DNA of 38,940 bases, from the NCBI GenBank assembly GCA_011390535.1, contig JAABSF010000002.1, positions 1-38,940 of the forward strand, read 5' to 3'. The position numbers were made by a program, and so were the translations under genes. The notes below the pieces were generated by a model. The model saw only the letters and a program-made list of their open reading frames with translations. It had not been told where the DNA came from and ran no database searches. Numbering within the stretch: the first letter of the stretch is position 1; every line of letters begins with the position of its first letter. Of the stretch, positions 17,728 to 26,100 are shown one piece after another. The DNA is from Deltaproteobacteria bacterium. Its GTDB lineage: Bacteria; Myxococcota_A; Polyangia; HGW-17; SLPX01.

Positions 17728-17750
17728 TGAAGTGAGACTTTAATTTTATA
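17720..17750. promoter_or_regulatory. 31-bp near-perfect palindrome over the -10 box
   Basis: The left arm TATAAAATTGAAGT (17720-17733) and right arm ACTTTAATTTTATA (17737-17750) are reverse complements except for one base, around a GAG centre. It covers the predicted -10 element and ends four bases before the GGAG ribosome binding site of the 57-residue gene, so a repressor bound here would block transcription. An RNA hairpin is also possible if transcription begins upstream. Confidence 0.65.
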
Positions 17751-17764
17751 CTCGGAGAAAGATC

Positions 17765-17938
17765 ATGTTGGATGCATGGATCATCGAACAGATAAAAAAG
17801 GAAGAAGAAGGAACACACGAGCACAGAGATCAACCTCAAGTTCAGATTGATCTTCCAGTGGATTATGAAGAGAGAACCCGAAAGGAAGATCGAGATAAAT
17901 CTGATCGTGGGGTGACCATCGTAGATTATACGGTCTGA
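17765..17938 (+). CDS. Small acidic/charged conserved protein, 57 residues
   Basis: The protein begins MLDAWIIEQIKKEEE and ends RGVTIVDYTV. The order (MLDxWII start, charged middle, central IDLPVD hydrophobic patch, RGVxIVDxxV end) matches a short family I remember from many myxobacterial and related genomes; no function is known to me. GGAG sits seven bases before the ATG, and a good -35/-10 pair and a large palindrome lie directly upstream, so this is a well-supported real gene despite its size. A hairpin with a T-run follows the stop. It looks like a single-gene transcription unit, which implies a dedicated regulator. Confidence 0.8.
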   Translation: MLDAWIIEQIKKEEEGTHEHRDQPQVQIDLPVDYEERTRKEDRDKSDRGVTIVDYTV

Positions 17939-17958
17939 TTTTTTTGTTTGAAGCTTCA

Positions 17959-17998
17959 AGCCCGGGCGATTCAATGTAGTCATCCGGGTTATTTTTTT
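17959..17998 (+). terminator. Intrinsic terminator of the 57-residue gene
   Basis: AGCCCGG (17959-17965) pairs with CCGGGTT (17984-17990), allowing one G-T pair, followed by A and seven T (17992-17998). It lies 20 bases after the stop codon. Confidence 0.6.
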
Positions 17999-18175
17999 GG
18001 TCAAAGCGGGTTTGCCTTTTTAAGCTATGTATTTTTAAAAACGCCTGTGGATGTTATTGTTTTAAAAGCTTGGTAGGGAAGTTATTTATAGGGATCTTGC
18101 AGTTAACAAAGAAGGGTCGAAGTAGATCGGTGTGAATCTGCCGAAGGCTTTTTTGTGTGAGCCTTTATGTTGAGT

Positions 18176-18199
18176 TATTCATAATATGTCTTATGAATA
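18176..18199. repeat. AT-rich inverted repeat
   Basis: TATTCATAA (18176-18184) and TTATGAATA (18191-18199) are perfect reverse complements with a six-base spacer. It lies in the 463-base region between the 57-residue gene and the ExbD-like gene, which otherwise holds a GC-richer stretch (about 18260-18420) with two GTGAGGAGG copies and a GAATAC/GTATTC hairpin. Confidence 0.4.
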
Positions 18200-18401
18200 T
18201 TATCTTAAGGCTCGTCTAATAAATGAACAAACTGGAACCGACTGAATAGTCGTTTCGTTGTCGCCGGTGAAACAAACTGCAACAGGATGTAATTTTTTTC
18301 AGCAAGGCGATGGCAGGACCGAGCGCGTCGAACCGCCTGGCCTGCAACGCGTGAGGAGGGCGAATACATTGTCGTATTCAACCGACCAGGAACTAAACAG
18401 G

Positions 18402-18941
18402 GTGAGGAGGATTGGTGTAAGATCCCCAAGGTTTTTTATAAAGAAGGCCGTGGTGATGGTGCTATTTATTGTTTTGTTTTCTTCTGGTTGCAATAACCGC
18501 CATAAGATGGCTCGTAGAGGTGGCTCCAGCAATGTAGTCAATAATGGGAAAGAGAAAGTTTCATTAAAAGATGCTGAGTCTTTTGAAGGGCCTATCAAAG
18601 ATCCTTTAAAAAAGTATCCAGGTTTATTTCAACGTTATAAAGGTTACTCAATTGTTGTATCCGCCGATCTGAATGGTGTTTGGATAAACGGAAACCTAAT
18701 TGGGAGGCTGATCAAGGGTAGGATTCCGCCCATGGGGCCGTCTGAAGAGATTTCAAGGTTTGCGATTCCTGTTTTAAAAAGACGTTTTGTAAAAGTACTT
18801 GGTTCTGTCCCCATGAGCGAATGGAACCTTTTATTGGTTGTATCTCTCGATGTAGAAATGGATGTAATACAGCGAGTTTTGCAAGCCGCAGGCCTGGCCG
18901 GCATAAATAAATATAAGCTGGAAAGAGTGTTGGAGAGGTAA
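18402..18941 (+). CDS. ExbD/TolR-like periplasmic lipoprotein
   Basis: From the GTG at 18402 the protein has 179 residues with a basic n-region, a hydrophobic stretch and a probable lipobox SSGC at about residue 30. The C-terminal half resembles the ExbD/TolR periplasmic domain: SIVVSADLNGVWINGN, then WNLLLVVSLDVEMDVIQRVLQAAGLAGINKYKL, which parallels the family's aD...y..v..vld.a..aGi..v.l ending. ExbD normally has one membrane helix with a conserved Asp that conducts protons with ExbB; here there is a lipobox instead, so it is not a motor subunit. The start is uncertain: the frame is open back to 18258, and ATG 18456 is possible but leaves no positive charge ahead of the hydrophobic stretch. 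A coiled-coil gene follows after ten bases. Confidence 0.65.
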   Translation: MRRIGVRSPRFFIKKAVVMVLFIVLFSSGCNNRHKMARRGGSSNVVNNGKEKVSLKDAESFEGPIKDPLKKYPGLFQRYKGYSIVVSADLNGVWINGNLIGRLIKGRIPPMGPSEEISRFAIPVLKRRFVKVLGSVPMSEWNLLLVVSLDVEMDVIQRVLQAAGLAGINKYKLERVLER

Positions 18942-18951
18942 ACTTCGCTCC

Positions 18952-19440
18952 ATGAAAGCAAAACAGCAATATCGGCTCGAAGCTTTGCTTAATGTGCGGG
19001 AGAGAGCACTGGAAGACGCTAGAAGAGCATTGTCGTGCGCCACGGATGAAGTTTTTGCTGCTAAAAAAGCGGTGGATCGTTTCCGAGACGAGAAGAAGAA
19101 AAAAAAAGAAGAAATTGTAGAGATGTCTCGTCATCTTGAATTTTCATGCTTGCGCGCACAAGACCTTTTGTTACGGGCATCTACATTGGAAGCTTTAAAA
19201 AAAGATCTATTATGTTTGGAGAAAGAGCTGAACAGAGCGTTGAAAATACATCAAGAAACTCAAAATAAAGAAGCGAAGGCCGCTGCTTTGGTGCGAGAGG
19301 CCCAGGGCGAACTTAAAGTTCTCCAAAAACACAAAGAGAAATGGGAACACGAAAAGAAAAAGTCCGAGGAAAAGCGAGCTGAAGAGATTATGGAAGAGGC
19401 AGCGTTGACTTCATCTTGGCGCAAGGAGTTTGAACAGTAA
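18952..19440 (+). CDS. FliJ/YscO-like coiled-coil protein
   Basis: This 162-residue protein is highly charged and helical throughout. The opening MKAKQQYRLEALLNVRERALEDARRAL matches the usual start of FliJ-family proteins (a short Y/F-R-L-E-x-L-L-x-x-R motif followed by two long antiparallel helices). FliJ escorts export chaperones and activates the flagellar ATPase; YscO has the same job in type III secretion. No flagellar or secretion ATPase lies in this window, so the assignment is by fold only and other coiled-coil proteins are possible. The ribosome binding site is poor (GAGAGG, 13 bases away). It probably forms a two-gene unit with the ExbD-like lipoprotein. Confidence 0.6.
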   Translation: MKAKQQYRLEALLNVRERALEDARRALSCATDEVFAAKKAVDRFRDEKKKKKEEIVEMSRHLEFSCLRAQDLLLRASTLEALKKDLLCLEKELNRALKIHQETQNKEAKAAALVREAQGELKVLQKHKEKWEHEKKKSEEKRAEEIMEEAALTSSWRKEFEQ

Positions 19441-19554
19441 AACTAGCAGCAAACACCGCTCAAATGCGTTGGTTTACACGATCCCACAAAGTGTCGATGT
19501 CGATCGAACAGGCCGTCGTCTTCCGGCGACAGTCGTTGACAGGAACAGCAACTT

Positions 19555-19698
19555 ATGAAACGTAAAAACCCCATGTGTTTTCAGGTTAGTCGTTTGATTA
19601 AGAGTTATGTGATTCAGGACAGAATCACCAGTGAAAGTTTGGGGCTGGTTGGGTTGTTGGCATTTCTCCTTGGGGTATGGTCTGACTCATGTATTTGA
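19555..19698 (+). CDS. Possible 47-residue protein coupled to the symporter
   Basis: This short frame begins MKRKNPMCFQ and ends in a hydrophobic segment (LGLVGLLAFLLGVW) that could be one membrane helix. Its stop overlaps the symporter start by ten bases, as in translationally coupled pairs. The ribosome binding site is poor (AGGA about ten bases upstream), and a perfect GTGATTC/GAATCAC hairpin (19609-19628) lies inside it, so it could equally be untranslated leader. Low confidence. Confidence 0.25.
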   Translation: MKRKNPMCFQVSRLIKSYVIQDRITSESLGLVGLLAFLLGVWSDSCI

Positions 19699-21407
19699 CC
19701 TCCTTTGATTGGACCGTCATTTTCGGTTATGGGGTTCTTGTTGTTGTTATTGGAGTCTTTCTTGCCCGAAGAGCCGGTAAAAACACAGAGCAATTTTTTT
19801 TAGGAGGACGATCCCTTCCTTGGTGGCTGCTTGGGACATCTATGGTGGCGACGACTTTTGCTGCAGACACCCCTTTGGCGATAACAGAAATAGTTCGCAC
19901 TGAAGGTGTCTGGGGAAACTGGTTCTGGTGGACGTGGGCGGTTGGGCACACCCTAGCTGTTTTCCTGTTTTCAAGGCTTTGGCGTCGGGCAGAGGTATTA
20001 ACTGATGCAGAGTTGATCGAGCTCCGATATTCCGGGAAAGCGGCTGCTGCACTTAGAGGTACCAAGGCCGGTCTTATGGCGCTGGTTTTTAATCTCTTGA
20101 TTTTGGGGTGGGTGACCAGGGCAATGGTGACCATTTTAAGGGAGACCATGAACATCCCGGAGGTTTGGGCACTTGTCGCCTGTGGTCTGCTGGCTGTGTT
20201 CTATGCTACGATGGCAGGTTTTTGGGGAGTTGTGATAACAGACTTGATTCAATTTGTGCTGGCGATGATAGGATCCATTTCTTTTGCTGTTTTTGCTGCG
20301 TGGAAGCTGGGTGGGTTGGATTCCTTGTTGGAAAAAGCGGAGTCCGCAAAACCAGGTGTCACAGACCTTGTACCGCAGTTGATGATAGGAGAACCCCAAA
20401 CAACGAAATTTCTCATTTTGATTTTTATAGGATGGTGGGCGACACACAACGCTGATGCCGGGGGGTACATGATGCAACGGCTCAGCTCGGCCAAAGATGA
20501 ACGACATGCGCTGGGTGGGGCAATGTGGTTTGCCGTATCCCATTATGCTTTAAGAGCCTGGCCCTGGATTTTGGTCGCCCTTGCATCTCTGTCTTTTCTT
20601 CCCCTGGATGGGTTTGCTGAACACAAGGCGGCTTATCCTCGTTTGATTGGGATGGTTCTTCCGGTCGGCCTGAGAGGTCTTATGGTGGCCTGCTTGCTGG
20701 CCGCCTTTATGTCTACTGTTGATACTCATTTGAACTGGGGGGCTTCTTATATAGTATCGGATCTTTATAAACGGTTTTTGAAAAAGGATGGCGATGAGAG
20801 ACACTATGTTTTTATCGCCAGAGTAGCTTCGGTTTTTTTAGGCGTAGCGGCGTCTTTTGTTTCTTTGGGAATTGAATCAATCAAAGGGTCTTGGGCACTT
20901 TTATATAGCATGGGCGCCGGATTGGGGCCTTTTCTAATACTCAGATGGTTTTGGTGGAGGATCAACGCATGGACTGAACTGTCGGCGCTTTTTGTATCTG
21001 TTTTTACGGGAGCATTGCTTGCAATGTTAGGGGTGGATTATGAATATCGCCTATTGATAGTTGTAGCGTCGAGTTTGCTGGGCGCATCAATAGTGACATT
21101 TCTAACAAAGCCGGTGGAGCTTTCAAAGCTGGAGAGCTTTTACAAAAAAGTTGTCCCCGGGGGTTTTTGGGGGCCGATTCGAAAGACAATGGAGAGGAAA
21201 CCTGTGCTTGAGCCCATTATGCGAAAAAGCATCGGTGTGGATCTATCCTTGGGCATTATGCTGATATATGGTGCCACTCTGGGGGTGGGAAAACTTCTCT
21301 TTCAAGAGTTGCTTCAAGGTGCATTGTTGTTCTCTATCTGTTTTGTTTCCGGTTCGGTGTTATGGTTTCGGTACAGCGGCAAAAAGTTTTTTCGGCAGGA
21401 TATATGA
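19689..21407 (+). CDS. Sodium:solute symporter family protein
   Basis: The 572-residue integral membrane protein has the SSS/SLC5 layout. The N-terminus carries YGVLVVVIGVFLARRAGKNTEQFFLGGRSLPWW, the family's GRxxxWw motif after helix 1, followed by STxxA-type ATTFAADTPLA. The helix near residue 340 reads LMVACLLAAFMSTVDTHLNWGASYIVSDLYKRFL, which includes the conserved S-T-x-D sodium-site region. About thirteen to fourteen helices are expected. Substrate cannot be told; the ADTPLAI and WFWWTWA details recall the broad proline/solute clade. No ribosome binding site is obvious; a possible promoter (TTGTTG, 16 bases, TATGGT ending at 19681) would make the message nearly leaderless. Its stop overlaps the start region of the MBL lipoprotein, so the two are probably cotranscribed. 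Confidence 0.93.
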   Translation: MYLTSFDWTVIFGYGVLVVVIGVFLARRAGKNTEQFFLGGRSLPWWLLGTSMVATTFAADTPLAITEIVRTEGVWGNWFWWTWAVGHTLAVFLFSRLWRRAEVLTDAELIELRYSGKAAAALRGTKAGLMALVFNLLILGWVTRAMVTILRETMNIPEVWALVACGLLAVFYATMAGFWGVVITDLIQFVLAMIGSISFAVFAAWKLGGLDSLLEKAESAKPGVTDLVPQLMIGEPQTTKFLILIFIGWWATHNADAGGYMMQRLSSAKDERHALGGAMWFAVSHYALRAWPWILVALASLSFLPLDGFAEHKAAYPRLIGMVLPVGLRGLMVACLLAAFMSTVDTHLNWGASYIVSDLYKRFLKKDGDERHYVFIARVASVFLGVAASFVSLGIESIKGSWALLYSMGAGLGPFLILRWFWWRINAWTELSALFVSVFTGALLAMLGVDYEYRLLIVVASSLLGASIVTFLTKPVELSKLESFYKKVVPGGFWGPIRKTMERKPVLEPIMRKSIGVDLSLGIMLIYGATLGVGKLLFQELLQGALLFSICFVSGSVLWFRYSGKKFFRQDI

Positions 21408-22603
21408 TGAATAAATTCCAATTTCTTTTTCTGTTATTTTTTTTGGCGGCTTGTTCGGATACCGGCGGTGAGACGTTGGATGCATCATTAGATGGAGGGG
21501 TTGATCCTGATGGAACACTCCCCCTGGATGCTTCAGACGACGCTACGACTCAACTTGATTCCCAAACACCTGATGCGGAAGTTCCTGAGCTTAATGTGAT
21601 TTTTTTTGATGTAGGCCAGGGAGATTCTACTTTGCTCCAATCATCAAGAAACAGGGCGGCGCTGATAGACACCGGAAGGACAGTGGAGAATGCCGGCAAG
21701 GTGGGCGATGTTTTGTGGCCTTCTTCTTTCTATTATACCGTTTTGGTGACTTCGCATTTTGATGCCGATCACATGGGGTCAGCCTCGAGAATTGTATGTG
21801 GATATGATGGAGCCCCGGGGGTTGCTGGAGTGGATGACAATGGAGATGGTTATACAGACTCACGGGTTTTGCAGGGCGAATACGGTTTTCCAGGGAGCGA
21901 TGATTTTGTTTTTTCTACAGTCTGGGATAGAGGTGATTATGATTTGCCGGACACAACCCTTATGGAAGAATATCTGGCGGCTTTTTACGGTGTACGTTAT
22001 ACCCCTGAGACGGGTGAGTTTTTGAATTTGGGTATGGATGATCTCAAGATCGAGGTTGTTACAGTAAATGGTGAAATACTTGGAGGGGATTTTTTCGAGC
22101 CGGAGGATGAAAACGGTCGCTCCCTTTCTGTGCTGGTTTCCTTTGGTGATTTTCATCTCTTGATTGCTGGTGACTTACCCACAGAAGGCGAAAATATACT
22201 AGCCCAAACTCTTTTCGACAGAGGTGTTGCTCTCAATGTTCTTCGTGCCGGACACCATGGTTCCGATACGTCCACCGGTGAGCTTATTCTTGATTACCTT
22301 CAGCCTGAGGTTGTGGTGATTTCCGTCGGGGACAGCCAGAGTTGTGGCCCGGGGTTCAATGCATATGGGCATCCTTCTCAAGATGTTTTAGATCGCCTGG
22401 CGGCAGGATCCGTGGAAATGGTTTTTCAAACACAACAAGGAGGTGCACGCCCGGCGACAGGGGTATGTACACCAGCGACAGGTGAAACGTATCCCCGCAA
22501 TTATTACAATCTTGATGTAGTATTCGCTTCAGATGATATCTTTCTATCTACTCAAGGAAGTGGTTACACAATAGAAGCGGCAGGAGTCACTTACAGTTTT
22601 TAG
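21407..22603 (+). CDS. ComEC-like metallo-beta-lactamase-fold lipoprotein
   Basis: About 398 residues. A short signal ends in lipobox LAAC (Cys near residue 15), followed by an acidic linker of about 45 residues. The metallo-beta-lactamase domain then shows the ComEC/Rec2 C-terminal pattern: FFDVGQGDSTLL, TSHFDADHMGS (metal site), LLIAGDLPTEGE and RAGHHGSDTSTGE, then VVISVG and YGHPSQDVL. A loop reading DDNGDGYTDS, a calcium-binding type sequence, is inserted soon after the metal motif. The domain would be a phosphodiesterase or nuclease acting in the periplasm or on the surface. ATG 21404 overlaps the symporter stop; ATG 21407 has AGGA at better spacing and is chosen. All metal ligands seem present, so an active enzyme is likely. 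Confidence 0.9.
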   Translation: MNKFQFLFLLFFLAACSDTGGETLDASLDGGVDPDGTLPLDASDDATTQLDSQTPDAEVPELNVIFFDVGQGDSTLLQSSRNRAALIDTGRTVENAGKVGDVLWPSSFYYTVLVTSHFDADHMGSASRIVCGYDGAPGVAGVDDNGDGYTDSRVLQGEYGFPGSDDFVFSTVWDRGDYDLPDTTLMEEYLAAFYGVRYTPETGEFLNLGMDDLKIEVVTVNGEILGGDFFEPEDENGRSLSVLVSFGDFHLLIAGDLPTEGENILAQTLFDRGVALNVLRAGHHGSDTSTGELILDYLQPEVVVISVGDSQSCGPGFNAYGHPSQDVLDRLAAGSVEMVFQTQQGGARPATGVCTPATGETYPRNYYNLDVVFASDDIFLSTQGSGYTIEAAGVTYSF

Positions 22604-22611
22604 GAGTGACT
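22584..22611. repeat. Inverted repeat at convergent gene ends
   Basis: GAGTCAC (22584-22590) and GTGACTC (22605-22611) are perfect reverse complements spanning the stop of the MBL gene. A further GTCAC follows at 22613-22617, and the next gene ends at 22614. It may act as a weak bidirectional terminator, although no T-run follows. Confidence 0.4.
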
Positions 22612-22613
22612 CG

Positions 22614-23162
22614 TCACCCTCCCAGGTAAAGGCCGCAGTTAGGGCATTCCCCTTCTTTCAGCGGCTCTTTAGACCCGCAGGCCGGACAGGCGGGCTCTTC
22701 TCCATCGTCGTCATCATATTCTTCGCCGGATTCTTCATCGTCGCCATGGTTCATTTCTTCTTCTGTCGGTTCTGCTTCACTGTCATTCATAAACTGCAGT
22801 CCGTCTTTTTCCAGCAGATCCTTCCATTCGTCGTTCAAAAGCCCAATTGCTCTTTCTAAATCCTCTTCCGCCACTAATACGTCTAGAACCATCGCGACAC
22901 CTGAGCGGGGGTCTACGTCTTCGGCTGGAATTATTACGGCGGGGATTTGTATACTCAGCAATGTATCTACGATTTCTTTGCAGGCCGACACGCTACCTCG
23001 AACTATCGCTGCAAGTTCTTTGTCTTTAAGAAAATCAACCGCTCTTTCCGGTGTAATTGGCTCCGGCACATCCTCGATATTCGAAACCAGGCCCACATTA
23101 CAGCTCCCACAGACTTCAAACCCTTCTTCAAATTCAGCACGACATTTTGGACAAAATGGCAA
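22614..23162 (-). CDS. Double zinc-ribbon protein with DUF2007-like domain
   Basis: Taking the TTG at 23160-23162, the protein has 182 residues. This start has a strong AGGGAGG ribosome binding site at good spacing; an upstream in-frame ATG would run into the preceding gene. The N-terminus is a zinc ribbon (CPKC, CGSC). The middle (about 45-110) resembles DUF2007, a small signal-type fold with LAAIVRGSVSACKEIVDTLLSIQIPAVII and DVLVAEEDLERAIGLL. A very acidic linker (EESGEEYDDDDGEE) leads to a second zinc ribbon (CPAC, CPNC). It starts one base after the stop of the giant fusion gene, so the two are cotranscribed. Function unknown. Confidence 0.85.
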   Translation of the reverse strand: MPFCPKCRAEFEEGFEVCGSCNVGLVSNIEDVPEPITPERAVDFLKDKELAAIVRGSVSACKEIVDTLLSIQIPAVIIPAEDVDPRSGVAMVLDVLVAEEDLERAIGLLNDEWKDLLEKDGLQFMNDSEAEPTEEEMNHGDDEESGEEYDDDDGEEPACPACGSKEPLKEGECPNCGLYLGG

Positions 23163-23163
23163 T

Positions 23164-26100
23164 TTATATCCTCCCTTTTTTCGATGTATAGGTTGCCAAA
23201 ACAGCTCTGCCCACCGGTTTTGGTTCTGCTGGAGCAACATATGGGGAGCTTTCTATATCTGAACAATATGGCGGGATATTTCTTATGATGCCTTCTGTCA
23301 CAAGGGTGACGCTCCCGCCGGGGTCAAAAGACATTGCCGAGAAAGCCTCTTGCTCTCGCAGCAGTCCGGCGAGCTCTCTATAAGTTGCTCCCACGCTGTC
23401 ACGTATTCTCCCGTTTACGGCAAGCACAATCATCTCTGAATCCCGGGTCAACCCCACACCAAGTTTTGGGCTGCGAAGGTTTTCCAAGTCTACTCTCCCC
23501 GATTGAGTCAATCTGGAATTTCTAGTTTTCCAACCTTCAGCCTTCAAATCTATCGCCATCCTATTGTTTTGTAAAAGCAGGGGACCTGCTTCGATGGCAT
23601 GTACCATGTCTTTCCAAAAACTCGGCCAGGCAAAATCATAAACTATTTCTGTGCCTGCGAAATATGTATCTGCCAGCAAGTCATAATACATCTCCAGATT
23701 TACACTTAAGTGTAGACCCACCGGTTTTAGTTCGATTTCATTTTGGTTTGTTTCGTCAGGCAAAATGATGTCGGTGACGTGTCGGCCGGCGAGTACCAAT
23801 ATTGCTCTGTCTTCTATGGGTATTTTGGGTTTTGAGTGGTTTAGAGTGTAAATGGCTGTTTCGTCGTGTGGTGGAACTTCTGGGTTGATAGCACTTTTTT
23901 TCCAACTGATTCGAGGAGCGGTTGGATTATTTGTTTTAATCGACCCGGGGAAATTTAGTTTCAACCTGGCAATATGGGGGCGACCGTTCTTATCAAAAGC
24001 CAGGGCGGGTCTGTTGAATAAAGGCGGAGATAATATGCGACTGTTGATCATGAGCAAGCCCAGGGGAGAACCTAACAGTTCTTTTGACAAGCCCAATTGA
24101 TGCATCACCTTTTCGCTGATCATATATCCGCCGTTCCATGCGGCAGCTACTTGGTTTCCTGTCTCCCCTTCATAACGCAGAGCTATGTCCAAAACAGTTT
24201 CTTCTGCATGTCTGGCATTTTGCAGTGCAAAGGAGAAAACGGAGTTTTCAGGGTGCATTTTTAAACGTGCAATTACAGATGTATAGGGTAGCCCATCATT
24301 ATGGCGGCCGCACATATGTTCAAGTCGAAGATGTTTTGTTTCGTGGATTTCGGTATTCTTTTCGGTCAGACTTTCCGACAAAATATTTTGTACTGGAGAT
24401 GCTGTCAGCTCTGAATGAGTTTCTATCAGACTCCAAGCTCTATCTTTGCCTCTTTCCAAACACTCTAGTGTGCGAAAAGAAGGAGAGTTAAGCAAACAGG
24501 AGAGATCCTTGCTCGTCTGCAAAGAAAAAGGGTGTCCGATTGTCGGCCGGATTCTTCGAGGCACGAACTGCAGATAGGAAGCTCCTTTGGGAATTCCCAT
24601 GAGGGCAGCCGCTGGGCTTTCGGTTATTGTCCCGAAACGAAAGCAAGGCAGATCCAAGAGGTCCAGGGTGTGTGCATTATGATCTCCCGATGCTGTTATC
24701 ATGCCATTGGACTGTCTAAGAAGCTTTATGCGTGAGAGCAGCTTTTCGCCGAGTTGTCCCAAATCCGTGCCGAAAGATGTGGACTTCGCAGCAATAATTT
24801 GAAAACGGTTTTCTGTCATGGCCTTTTTCAGGGGCGCCAACGTCTCAAGTTCTAAAAGCTGTTTTAAGTCTTGAGTTGTTGTTCTGTCACCTAATGATGT
24901 CTCTCTCGCAACAAATGTTATCGAATAATCCTCTCCGGTTCGTGCGGTTACAGCCCGCCAGTGCTCTAGGAGGTACTGTCCCAAGATAAGCAGTTCAAAA
25001 AACAAAGTCTTCCAGGAGCCTGTAAAATGAATTAAGTGTCGTGGTTGATGAACGACTTCTTGCAGAAAAATGGAGGCGTCATCTATCGGGAGGAACTGGG
25101 ACATGTTCCCAATTATTTGAGATAACAGCTTTGATGTGGGGGTTGTTCCTTCCTTGAGGGAAGAAAATGCTCCCAGTCCACTCAGGAGCCTTAAGCGTTT
25201 CACCCATGTGTTGGCATGAAAAGACAGTGAGCCCCAAAGCGTTTGTGATATTTTCCAATACTCTTCAGGATCTCCGGAGCGAGGCTCGAAATCGGGGCCG
25301 AAAACTTGCTTTGCTACAGTGCCCACTGCTCCCATGATTTGTTGCTCTGTAAGATCTTCATGGAGCCTTTTTTTGAAAAACCGGCGTCTGTACATCAGGG
25401 AGTGGTCTGAGAAGATAGTGGCTGCTTCGCCGGGGAGAGAAAACAATGCCTCGGTAGCCATCATAAAACGGACGAGCATTCTTCTTTGCACGGCGTGGCA
25501 ACGGACCAAGCTCAGAGCAAATCGAAAAATACGCTCTCTCAGCTCTCTCTCCTGGACAAGATGACCTGATTGCTCCATGAGCCCTTGTGTTGTGCTGATA
25601 TACCCCAAAAGCCAATAACCGGGAAGATATTGTCTTGTCTGTGAATTGGTTGCCGCCTTCAATTCCGTTTCTGAGCGGGAATCTATCAAGGTTTCTATCC
25701 CTTTACGCGCAATCCCAAATGCTTGTCTCTGGGACAATATCCACATGTCGGTTAGAATTTGGCGCCACGCCGGAATAAGAACGGTTTGTGAAAATCGCAG
25801 CTTCGCGACCTTCATATTGTGGGCTCGCAGTGAATCCAACTTTTTTCGATCAAAAAGCAGATCCAACGCTTCGGCTATAGCTTCTCTGTCTTTGCCTGGA
25901 CGTAAGGTTATGATTTGTAATCGTTCATCCGGCTCGTCCGGAGAGCCGATAACGTGCTGATACACAGCCTCAGGGGAAAAGTGTGTTGAAAGGATCGGGA
26001 CACCGCTTGCTGCTGCTTCTCTGATTGGCAACGCCCGGCCTTCGGTTTCACTCGGCAACAAGACGAGATCGGCGATTGTGTATATCTCTGAGAGAGTAAC

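Noticed and set aside
20136-20543. 135-residue minus-strand frame inside the symporter gene
   Set aside because: Antisense to conserved membrane helices of the symporter; no motif or start signal.
23163-23240. Upstream ATG start for the zinc-ribbon gene
   Set aside because: It would overlap the fusion gene by about 75 bases; the TTG at 23162 has a strong AGGGAGG site and starts right at the zinc ribbon.
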